From positions 1 to 16,723 of the forward strand of contig DATKYS010000002.1 in the NCBI GenBank assembly GCA_035528375.1: 16,723 nt of DNA, in the 5' to 3' direction. How positions within the stretch are numbered: position 1 is the first letter of the stretch; each line of letters opens with the position of its first letter. The DNA comes from a bacterium. GTDB taxonomy: Bacteria > RBG-13-66-14. Below are positions 1-6,702 of this stretch, in pieces. The notes under the pieces were generated by a model that made no database searches, was not told the DNA's origin, and saw nothing but the letters and a program-made list of their open reading frames with translations. Made by a program: the position numbers and the translations under genes.

Positions 1-27
1 AGGACTCGTCCTACGGGGCCGCCCTAC
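1..27. repeat. Partial intergenic palindromic repeat at window edge
   Basis: The first bases are the truncated end of the same intergenic repeat family seen at 10142-12372 and 16600-16690. Read on the minus strand, it runs GTAGGGCGGCC-CCGTAGGACGAGTCCT. The AGGAC-GA-GTCCT inner palindrome is identical to the one nested inside the hairpin at 10363-10397. It lies immediately upstream of the nikR promoter. Confidence 0.6.
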
Positions 28-42
28 AAATTAAAAGGGGTA

Positions 43-71
43 TTGACAGACTCCCCATCCGGTGCTACGAT
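43..71 (+). promoter_or_regulatory. Sigma-70-type promoter of nikR
   Basis: A perfect -35 box TTGACA (43-48) is followed by a 17-nt spacer and a -10-like TACGAT (66-71). Transcription would begin near 78, leaving a short leader before the nikR Shine-Dalgarno at 90-96. The TTG inside the -35 box also opens the nikR reading frame, but it is better explained as promoter than as start codon. Confidence 0.7.
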
Positions 72-90
72 ATTGGCGAATCGTGCTACG
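62..90. promoter_or_regulatory. Candidate NikR operator over the nikR -10 box
   Basis: Two symmetry elements overlap the -10 box. One is an inverted repeat ACGAT (67-71) - N8 - ATCGT (80-84). The other is a direct repeat GTGCTACG at 62-69 and 83-90, spaced 21 bp (two helical turns). Ribbon-helix-helix NikR proteins bind spaced dyads; the E. coli site is GTATGA-N16-TCATAC, which this does not match. Autoregulation through this site is inference from position and symmetry. Confidence 0.4.
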
Positions 91-99
91 GGAGGGCTC

Positions 100-510
100 A
101 TGGCCGAGCTGGTGCGCTTCGGGGTGGCGATGCCCGAGGACCTGGTCGAGCGCTTCGACGCCGCGACCGGGAACTTCCGCAACCGCAGCGACGCCCTGCG
201 CCGCCTGGTTCAGGAATTCCTCGCCGAGCGCGAGTTCGCGGAAAACCAGGAGGTCATGGGCACCGTCACGCTCCTCTACGACCACCACCGGTCCCGGGAG
301 CCCGGCGGCTTGACCGAAATCCAGCACGACGCGGGCGGGCTCGTCCACTCCACCATGCACGTCCACCTGGACCACCGCCGCTGCCTGGAGGTGGTGGTGG
401 TGCGGGGTCCCGGGGGGGAAATCCGCGACCTGGTGGAGCGTCTCGGGAGCGCCCCGGGGGTCCTCCAGGCCCGCTTGCAGGCCGCGCCGCTCCGTCCGGC
501 GCACCCCTGA
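100..510 (+). CDS. nikR: Nickel-responsive transcriptional regulator NikR
   Basis: This 136-residue ribbon-helix-helix regulator controls nickel uptake genes in response to cytoplasmic Ni(II). Residues 1-45 form the DNA-binding region (MAELVRFGVAMPEDLVERFD followed by NRSDALRRLVQEFL). Residues 50-136 are the ACT-like metal-binding domain. The four nickel ligands known from E. coli NikR are all present at the same numbers: His76, His87, His89 and Cys95, within TMHVHLDHRRCLE. The ATG at 100 is chosen because a GGGAGGG ribosome-binding site sits at 90-96 and this start reproduces the E. coli numbering. The longer TTG start at 43 would lie in the promoter. cbiM follows after 136 bp, so NikR probably represses or tunes the adjacent nickel ECF transporter. 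Length matches the family. Confidence 0.95.
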   Translation: MAELVRFGVAMPEDLVERFDAATGNFRNRSDALRRLVQEFLAEREFAENQEVMGTVTLLYDHHRSREPGGLTEIQHDAGGLVHSTMHVHLDHRRCLEVVVVRGPGGEIRDLVERLGSAPGVLQARLQAAPLRPAHP

Positions 511-577
511 GGTCGGTTCGGTCGGTCTGACGGCCATCCCCGACGGACCGGAGACCCGACCCAATTTCCAAGTCGTA

Positions 578-605
578 CTCCGAGAACCGCGAGGTTCCTT
601 CGGAG
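578..605 (+). promoter_or_regulatory. GNRA-capped hairpin in the cbiM leader
   Basis: In the 136-bp gap between nikR and cbiM, CTCCGA (578-583) pairs with TCGGAG (600-605) and AACC (585-588) pairs with GGTT (593-596). The loop is a GCGA tetraloop (589-592). One unpaired base on the 5' side and three on the 3' side form an internal loop. No T-run follows, so it is not a classic terminator. It lies 41 bp before the cbiM start and could be an RNA control element. I see no cobalamin-riboswitch signature and no clear separate promoter in the gap. Confidence 0.35.
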
Positions 606-646
606 CACCGCCGCCCGACGGCTTTACTCAACCGAGAAGGAGTGGA

Positions 647-1291
647 ATGCACGTTCCCGATGGTCTTCTGCAACCGGCGGTGTGGGCCGGCGGCTGGGCC
701 CTGGGCGGGAGCGGCCTCGCCTGGGCCGTCGTCCGCGCCCGGAAGGTGATGGAAAAGGGGCTGGTCCCGCTGGCCGGCGTGCTGGCGGCCTTCATCTTCG
801 CCGCCCAGATGCTCAACTTCCCGATCCTGCCCGGCGTCTCCGGCCACCTGGTCGGCGCGGCGCTGGCGGCCATCGCCCTCGGGCCCGCCATGGGCATCCT
901 GGTCATCTTCACCGTCCTGGCCGTCCAGTGCCTCCTCTTCGCCGACGGCGGCGTCACGGCGCTGGGGCTCAACACCCTGGCCATGGGCGTGACCGGCGCC
1001 CTCGTGGGGTACGGCCTCTACCGGCTCGTCGGCGGGGGGACCCCCTCCGGCTGGCGCCGCCGGGCGGCCGCTTTCACCGCCGGATTCGGCGCCACCGTGG
1101 TCGCCTCCGCGGTGACCTCCACCGCCATCTGCCTCTCCACACCATACCCCCCCGCGACCGTATTCGGCCTCATGGTCGGGTTCCACGCCCTGGTGGGCGT
1201 CGGCGAGGGGCTCATCACCGTAGTGGTGGTGGAGGTGCTGCAGGGGGCGGGCGTCCTGGAGCGGCGACTGGAAGGGGGGGTGGCGCGATGA
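647..1291 (+). CDS. cbiM: ECF transporter substrate-binding permease CbiM/NikM
   Basis: This 214-residue integral membrane S-component captures Ni2+ or Co2+ for an energy-coupling-factor transporter. The mature N-terminus MHVPDG is the family hallmark. In NikM structures the metal is held by the Met1 amino group, His2 and a second histidine at position 67, and His67 is present here in GVSGHLVGA. Further family segments are QCLLFADGGVTALGLN and several hydrophobic helices across residues 12-205. A ribosome-binding site AAGGAG (637-642) precedes the ATG. The gene overlaps nikN by 4 bp (ATGA). The neighbouring nikR and the PDGLE partner argue for nickel over cobalt, but specificity cannot be read from sequence alone. 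The cognate cbiQ and cbiO lie 6.6 kb downstream, beyond three unrelated genes. Confidence 0.93.
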   Translation: MHVPDGLLQPAVWAGGWALGGSGLAWAVVRARKVMEKGLVPLAGVLAAFIFAAQMLNFPILPGVSGHLVGAALAAIALGPAMGILVIFTVLAVQCLLFADGGVTALGLNTLAMGVTGALVGYGLYRLVGGGTPSGWRRRAAAFTAGFGATVVASAVTSTAICLSTPYPPATVFGLMVGFHALVGVGEGLITVVVVEVLQGAGVLERRLEGGVAR

Positions 1292-1590
1292 AGCGGCTCA
1301 CCATCGTCCTCATCGTATTGGGAGCCCTGGCGCTGGTCGCGGCGCTGGCCAGCCCCCTGGCCTCGCCCTACCCCGACGGCCTCGAGGCGGCCCTGGAGCG
1401 GGCGACCGACGAAGGTGCAGCGGCAGAGTTGGAGGAGGGGGAACACCTGGTGGACTCGCCCTGGCCCGACTATGACGCGGGCGGCGACGGTTCAACGGGC
1501 TCCACCATCCTGGCCGGCATCCTCGGCGCCATCGCCACCCTCGCCCTCGGCCTCGGCCTGGCGAAGCTCGTCTCGCTGAAAAAGGCCTAG
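1288..1590 (+). CDS. nikN: PDGLE-domain small ECF component (NikN-like)
   Basis: A 100-residue membrane protein that accompanies CbiM/NikM in nickel/cobalt ECF transporters. It has two hydrophobic segments, residues 4-26 and about 72-94, flanking a polar loop. The name-giving motif YPDGLEAALE is at residues 28-37, just after the first helix. The start is the ATG overlapping the cbiM stop codon, indicating translational coupling. In related systems this component stabilises or assists metal loading of the M subunit. It is the last gene before a strong terminator at 1620-1648, so the first nickel transcription unit ends here without its T and A components. Confidence 0.88.
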   Translation: MKRLTIVLIVLGALALVAALASPLASPYPDGLEAALERATDEGAAAELEEGEHLVDSPWPDYDAGGDGSTGSTILAGILGAIATLALGLGLAKLVSLKKA

Positions 1591-1619
1591 AACCAAGCCA
1601 ACAGCGCAGCTCCACTCAT

Positions 1620-1648
1620 AAATACCGACCACACAAAGGTCGGTATTT
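1620..1648 (+). terminator. Perfect 11-bp terminator hairpin after nikN
   Basis: AAATACCGACC (1620-1630) and GGTCGGTATTT (1638-1648) are perfect inverted repeats with a 7-nt loop ACACAAA. The A-rich 5' arm and T-ending 3' arm allow termination on either strand, although the T-tract is short. It separates nikR-cbiM-nikN from the secreted-protein operon. Confidence 0.7.
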
Positions 1649-1675
1649 GCCACTAGAAAAGAGTGTAAATATATT
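1647..1675 (+). promoter_or_regulatory. Promoter of the secreted-protein operon
   Basis: TTGCCA (1647-1652), a 17-nt spacer and TATATT (1670-1675) form a good sigma-70-type promoter. The surrounding DNA is much richer in A+T than the neighbouring genes. The -35 box overlaps the last bases of the preceding terminator by two bases. Transcription would start near 1682, about 34 nt before the 1716 start codon. Confidence 0.65.
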
Positions 1676-1715
1676 GTAGAGTGAGCTTTGTTGCCATTTG
1701 CGGTGGAGGTACCCA

Positions 1716-4598
1716 ATGCGAGGGAAGGTAGTCGCACTGTTTTTATTCCTGCCCCTGATCACACCCATCCTGGCCGATGATTGGATTCAGGACAGCTGGG
1801 TGGACGGTCCGGCGCCGGAAGGGGATTGGCTCTGGAACCAACACCGGAAGAGCTTCGACACGTCTGTGAACCTCGCCTGGTGGCGCTACGTCGTGGACCC
1901 GGGGACCGGGGACAACCACATCTTTCCCTACGCACCGAGTACGAACCCGGATGATGTCGGCGAATTCGGCGATGGGATAGAGCTCATGCGTGTGATCACC
2001 TGCGAGACCAACTACTTCGACCACGGTTCCGAAACCTTCTACCAGGTTGTCGGCGGACTGGCCGCAAACGGCAAACTCGCCATCTACTACTCGGACGACT
2101 ATGGCGTTACCTGGAATGAAAACATTAGTCCGAATTTACGTGGTCCGCTCCTCTACATCGCCCAGAGACCGGACACAAACGAGCTGCACGTGGCGGCCAA
2201 CACGAATGATGGCTTGGAGATCTACATCCTGGACGGCCTCGACGGCGCCTGGGATCTACAAACCGAGATTCCGGACGCGACGTTCACCAACGCCCGCTTC
2301 CTCTTCGACGACTCCTACCACGGCTATCTGACCGTCTCTGATACCGACCAAACGGACGCCAGGCTCTGGCTCTGGGATGGAAACGACTGGAGTACCGACG
2401 GGGACAAATTCCCCGGGGATCCGTTCCACCTGTACGCCATCTGGCGGATGGGACATACGGATGATCTCTTCGTCGCCGTAGATAACAACGTGGGCAACGA
2501 CCTGCTCTACTACTCGACCGACGACGGGGACTCCTGGAGCGAATGGACGGTGGATTACTACGGCGGTCCGGTGGACGCGCCCCAATTCGCCTCCACCGGT
2601 CCCTCCACCAGCGGGATGAATACTTACGTCTACCTCGCCACGTCCAACGCCCACGGATCGCCGCTGGTCTGTCGGATCAACGACAACGATCCCACGGACT
2701 TCTACCTCTTCGATTTCAAATACACGGGCCTGACCGAAGTCCACGACATCCTGGTCGCAGACGACGGCATCGTCTTCATCTCTGGGATAGGCGTCGGCGG
2801 GGCCGGACTGTGGATCTCCGACGACGACGGTCTGTCGTGGACCGGCAACTACTTTGACGACCCCTGGGACGATCTCGACGCGGTCCCCGTTCTCTTACAG
2901 GACCCCAACTTCGGTTTTATCTACGCATCGGGCAATTCGTTGATTCTGGAGACCCCCTTCATCGTGTTCATGGCCCATCCCACCGCCGAGATTATCAGCC
3001 TGCCCTACGACTGCGGGGAACCCTCCACCTTCGACTCCATCGAAATCCCGGTCGACCTGCCGGAAAATTCCGATCTGAAAGTCTACCTCCGTTCCGACGA
3101 CACCCCGCAGATGAACGGCGATTGGGTCTTGATAGATAACTATTACAACCTCGAGGGCATCGAACAGGGGATGCGGTACGTTCAGTACAAGCTCGAATTT
3201 TTCGCAGGAAACGACGTGCCCTATTCCTTCCCCGTCGTGGAAAGTTTTCGGTTGAGCTACAACCCGGGTGGGGATCCGGACAGCCCCCGGGTCGTGGAAA
3301 CCATCCCCAGCGACGGCGCTCAGGGCGTCTCCCTCAACACGGATATCTGGGTCGTCTTTAGCCGATCCATGGACCTTGCCAGCTTCGAGGGGAACTTCTT
3401 CATCTACGACGGCGAGATCGAGATCCCGTGGACGGGCCGGCTCGAGGGAGACGACGAATCCACTTTCGTCGCCGATCCCGAACAAAGTCTGCCGCCCCTG
3501 AAGCTGATCGAGGTCCTGTTGTACGAGGGCATCACCGACTCGGACGGGACCCCCCTCGAGGACGACAACGGCCCGGCGGAGGGCGCCTACGACTTCGGCT
3601 TCGAAACCGGCGGGTCGAGCAGACCGGACGGTCCCCGGGTCGAGGAAACCGTCCCCCCCGACGGCGCTAAGGACGTGCCCCTCAACACGAATATCTTAGT
3701 CAAGTTCGACCGCCGCATGGATCTGGACAGCTTCAGGGAGAACTTCCACATCTTCGCCGACGGGATCGAGATAGATTGGGACGGCCGGCTCGAGGGCGAC
3801 AATTTCGAGTTCATCGCCGAACCCGACCCCGGCCTGCCCCCCCGAAGCCTGATCAGTGTTCTCTTGGATTTCGGGATCACCGACGAGGACGGGAAGCCCC
3901 TCGAGGACGGCAACGGCCCGGAGGAAGGCGCCTACGATTTCAGCTTCACCACCGGCGGCGAGGGGGACATAGACGAGGACCCGCCCGAGGTCACCGACGT
4001 CAAGGCCAACCCCAACCCCACCTTCGGCGCCGACGTGGTGAGCCTGACCTGCAAAGCCGATGACGCGGAGCGCGGCGGCTCGTTCATCGCCGGCGGCGAG
4101 TACTTCGTGGACGACGCGGGGCAGGACGGGGAGGGCATGCCCATGTCGGCGGGGGACGGCGATTTCGACGACAGTTACGAGGAGCTCCTGGCTCTGGTTG
4201 ACGCGAGCGGCTGGGCCGACGGCTCGACCCACATCCTCTACGTCCACGCGCGGGACGCGGCGGGCAACTGGTCCCCCCTGCAATCCGTCGTGGTGGAGAC
4301 CGAGGGCGACTTCTTCGACCCGTCGCGGGCGTACGTCTGGCCCAATCCCGCCAGCGACGCGGCCCACTTCGCCTTCACCGTGGGCGGCGACGCGCGGGTC
4401 GAGCTCGTGGTTTACGACCTGGCCGGCCGCGAGGTGCACCGCGAGCGGGGCGAGTTCGTCGTGGGAACACCGGGGGCCTTCGTCTGGAACCTGGACGGCG
4501 TCGCCAGCGACGTTTACATTTTCCGCCTGGCCGCCGAAGAGATAAGCGGGATGGGGCGCTCCGGCTCCGTGATGAAGAAGCTGGCCGTCGTTCGCTAA
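1716..4598 (+). CDS. Secreted BNR-repeat / tandem Big_5 protein with type-IX-like sorting domain
   Basis: A 960-residue exported protein of unknown substrate. A signal peptide covers residues 1-20 (hydrophobic VVALFLFLPLITPILA, then DD). Residues about 25-430 look like a beta-propeller with BNR/Asp-box motifs (S-x-D-x-G-x-x-W): YSDDYGVTW near 125, YSTDDGDSW near 266, ISDDDGLSW near 367. Residues about 520-632 and 636-748 are two Big_5 (SbsA-like Ig) domains in tandem. An Ig-like domain with many acidic residues follows at about 752-863. Residues 868-960 are a FlgD/type A sorting-type C-terminal domain: VWPNPAS, VVYDLAGREVH, WNLDG, DVYIFRL, ending KKLAVVR. Such tails direct proteins through the type IX pathway and onto the surface in Bacteroidota-like cells. 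The ATG at 1716 is preferred for its GGAGGT (1705-1710) and good signal peptide. The PorV-like gene follows after 58 bp. Ligand or enzymatic activity cannot be inferred. Confidence 0.85.
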   Translation: MRGKVVALFLFLPLITPILADDWIQDSWVDGPAPEGDWLWNQHRKSFDTSVNLAWWRYVVDPGTGDNHIFPYAPSTNPDDVGEFGDGIELMRVITCETNYFDHGSETFYQVVGGLAANGKLAIYYSDDYGVTWNENISPNLRGPLLYIAQRPDTNELHVAANTNDGLEIYILDGLDGAWDLQTEIPDATFTNARFLFDDSYHGYLTVSDTDQTDARLWLWDGNDWSTDGDKFPGDPFHLYAIWRMGHTDDLFVAVDNNVGNDLLYYSTDDGDSWSEWTVDYYGGPVDAPQFASTGPSTSGMNTYVYLATSNAHGSPLVCRINDNDPTDFYLFDFKYTGLTEVHDILVADDGIVFISGIGVGGAGLWISDDDGLSWTGNYFDDPWDDLDAVPVLLQDPNFGFIYASGNSLILETPFIVFMAHPTAEIISLPYDCGEPSTFDSIEIPVDLPENSDLKVYLRSDDTPQMNGDWVLIDNYYNLEGIEQGMRYVQYKLEFFAGNDVPYSFPVVESFRLSYNPGGDPDSPRVVETIPSDGAQGVSLNTDIWVVFSRSMDLASFEGNFFIYDGEIEIPWTGRLEGDDESTFVADPEQSLPPLKLIEVLLYEGITDSDGTPLEDDNGPAEGAYDFGFETGGSSRPDGPRVEETVPPDGAKDVPLNTNILVKFDRRMDLDSFRENFHIFADGIEIDWDGRLEGDNFEFIAEPDPGLPPRSLISVLLDFGITDEDGKPLEDGNGPEEGAYDFSFTTGGEGDIDEDPPEVTDVKANPNPTFGADVVSLTCKADDAERGGSFIAGGEYFVDDAGQDGEGMPMSAGDGDFDDSYEELLALVDASGWADGSTHILYVHARDAAGNWSPLQSVVVETEGDFFDPSRAYVWPNPASDAAHFAFTVGGDARVELVVYDLAGREVHRERGEFVVGTPGAFVWNLDGVASDVYIFRLAAEEISGMGRSGSVMKKLAVVR
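3279..3960 (+). repeat. In-frame tandem duplication encoding two Big_5 domains
   Basis: Two consecutive segments repeat with a 348-bp period (116 codons). GTCGTGGAAACC at 3291 recurs as GTCGAGGAAACC at 3639, and both units close with nearly the same stretch encoding GAYDF-F-TGG. The reading frame is preserved. The nucleotide similarity is obvious by eye, so the domain duplication is fairly recent. Confidence 0.8.
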
Positions 4599-4656
4599 AA
4601 CCGGACTCAAAGGGCGCCCTGGAGCTTACTTTCCGCACTCCCTTTAGGAGAACGCG

Positions 4657-6609
4657 ATGCCGAAGCGCTTCGTGTCAACGATTCTACTCCTCTTTCTGAC
4701 CGCGGTGGCCCTCGCCGGGAACGCCGGGGCGACCTTCCTGTTGCTGCCGGAGGACATCCGGGCCGTGGGCATGGGCGGCACCGGCGCCGGGGAAGGCGGG
4801 AACCTCGCCGGGCTCTTCTACAACCCGGCCAGCCTGGGCTTCCGCACCGAGGCCGCGATAAACGCCGCCTTCACGAGCTGGATCGCCGACACGAGCCTCG
4901 GCTACCTGGCCGGCTGTCTGCCCATCGGGAAGGCGGGGGTTCTCTCGCTGGGCGCGACCTACATGAACGTGGGCGGCTTCGAGCGGCGGACCGGCGACAC
5001 CGACGAGCCCGAAGGCACATTCGACGCCATGGGCCTGGCCGCCGAGGCGGGCTACGGAATCGAGCTCTTCGACGGCTTCTCGGCCGGCCTCACCGCCGGG
5101 GTGGTCCACCAGCGCCTGGACACCTACTCGGCCACCGGGGCGAGCTTCGATTTGGGCGTCCAGTACCGCCTCCCCTTCGACTGGCTCACCGTGGGCGTGG
5201 CGGGGAGGAACCTCGGCACGCCCCTTACATTCATCAGCGCCCAAACCCCGCTGCCGTCGAACGTTGTCGGCGGCGTCAACCTGAGCTTCCTGGAGGGCGA
5301 CCTCGGCTTCAACCTGGACGCCGAGTACCACCTCGACGACGCCGTGGACAACCTCTACGCCCACGTGGGCGGCGAGTACGTCCTTTTCGACACGGCGGCA
5401 CTCCGTGTCGGCTACACCTTCGGCTACGGTTCCCAGGGCGGCTCGATGACCGGCCTCTCCGCCGGAATCGGCCTCCAGGTCGTCGGCATCACCCTCGATT
5501 TCGCCTACACAAACCAGGGCGACCTGGGCGGCTCCTACCGCGCGGGGCTGGGGTACGACTTCGCCTACGTCACCAGCCGCAGGGACACACTGCAGGATTA
5601 CCTGAACCAGATCGCCGAGCTGGGGCGGGCCACCAGCCGCGCCTTCTACACCGAGGGGCAGGACGCGCTCGGGCAGGAGCGTTACGCCGACGCCGTCAGC
5701 GCCTTCGACAAGGCCCTGATCTGGGACCCGTCCTACACCGAGGCGGCCCTGGCGTACTACGCGGCCGTCGGGCTGGTCCGAGAGTTCGAGATCAACGACC
5801 GCATCTCCCAGGGCAAGCTCTACCTGGAGAATGAGGACTACGTCTTGGCCCTGGCCGAGTTCTCCGCCGCCCTGGGGATCGATCCCGCAAACACCGACGC
5901 CCTCAGCCTTATCACCTCAGCCTCGAACGGCCTGTCCAGGCAGTTGGCCGAGCGGGAGGCCAAGGTGGCCAAGCTCTCCCAGAAGGCCGCCGATCTCTTC
6001 GCCGCCGAGGACTACCGCGGGGCCATCACCGCCTGGAGCGAGGTCCTGGTCCTGGACCCCACGAACAGCCTAGCCCTGGAGTACCTGAGTCTGTCCGAGA
6101 GCAACCTGGCGAAGCAGGTGAAACAGGAGAAGCGCCTGGCACGGAATCTGGAGGAGCAGGGGCGTTACAACGAGGCCCTGGACCACTGGATGAAGGCCAA
6201 CGAGCTGGCCCCCGACGACCCGGAGCTGCCCGTGGCCATCAGCCAGTGCCGAGACAACCTCTCCCTTCAGATAAAAACCCTCGTCGAGGACGGCATCGCC
6301 CGCTACGATAGAGGCGAGTACGCCGCCGCCAAGGACCTCTTCCACAAGGCGCAGCGCCTCGACCCCGGCAACCGGAAGGCCGCGGAGTACCTGGCGAAAA
6401 TCGAGGCCGCCCAGACCACGACGGTGCGTGAATCGGACCCCATCACCGCCAACGAGTTCTACCTGAAGGGCGTCCAGGCTTACACGCGCAAGGACTACGA
6501 GCTGGCGATATACTACTGGGAACAGTGCCTCTACTACCAGCCCGATCATCCCAAGGCGGGCCCGAACATCGAGCGGGCGCGGCAGCTCCTGGCGGCCCTG
6601 CAGGGGTAG
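4657..6609 (+). CDS. PorV/PorQ-like outer-membrane barrel fused to six TPR repeats
   Basis: A 650-residue protein with a signal peptide at residues 1-25 (cleavage near NAGA-TF). Residues about 27-305 match the PorV/PorQ (UPF0164, FadL-like) family: LLPEDIRAVGMGGTGAGEGG with LFYNPASLGF, then alternating beta strands rich in Gly and aromatics. Residues about 325-648 hold six TPR units, each with a D/A-P-x-N/D turn (for example ALIWDPSYTEA, ALGIDPANTDA, VLVLDPTNSLA, AQRLDPGNRKA, CLYYQPDHPKA). PorV in type IX secretion shuttles substrates carrying the C-terminal sorting domain to the attachment complex. The upstream gene encodes just such a substrate, so the two may work as a pair. The TPR half would lie in the periplasm and could bind partners. 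AGGAG at 4646-4650 supports the ATG. The fusion architecture is unlike classical PorV, which is a barrel only. Confidence 0.82.
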   Translation: MPKRFVSTILLLFLTAVALAGNAGATFLLLPEDIRAVGMGGTGAGEGGNLAGLFYNPASLGFRTEAAINAAFTSWIADTSLGYLAGCLPIGKAGVLSLGATYMNVGGFERRTGDTDEPEGTFDAMGLAAEAGYGIELFDGFSAGLTAGVVHQRLDTYSATGASFDLGVQYRLPFDWLTVGVAGRNLGTPLTFISAQTPLPSNVVGGVNLSFLEGDLGFNLDAEYHLDDAVDNLYAHVGGEYVLFDTAALRVGYTFGYGSQGGSMTGLSAGIGLQVVGITLDFAYTNQGDLGGSYRAGLGYDFAYVTSRRDTLQDYLNQIAELGRATSRAFYTEGQDALGQERYADAVSAFDKALIWDPSYTEAALAYYAAVGLVREFEINDRISQGKLYLENEDYVLALAEFSAALGIDPANTDALSLITSASNGLSRQLAEREAKVAKLSQKAADLFAAEDYRGAITAWSEVLVLDPTNSLALEYLSLSESNLAKQVKQEKRLARNLEEQGRYNEALDHWMKANELAPDDPELPVAISQCRDNLSLQIKTLVEDGIARYDRGEYAAAKDLFHKAQRLDPGNRKAAEYLAKIEAAQTTTVRESDPITANEFYLKGVQAYTRKDYELAIYYWEQCLYYQPDHPKAGPNIERARQLLAALQG

Positions 6610-6702
6610 GCCCGGTTTACGGGCGGCGGACTGTGAACCGCATGGCGGAGCGGGCGACGCGTCCTCTATCAATCGGGGGGCCGACGCCCGGGAGAGTGAG
6701 CG

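Noticed and set aside
43-99. Longer NikR starting at TTG 43
   Set aside because: The TTG is part of a perfect -35 box, the ribosome-binding site lies at 90-96, and the ATG at 100 gives the standard NikR length and numbering.
511-646. Cobalamin riboswitch upstream of cbiM
   Set aside because: No recognisable B12-box (GCCACTG-like) is present; only one short hairpin is visible.
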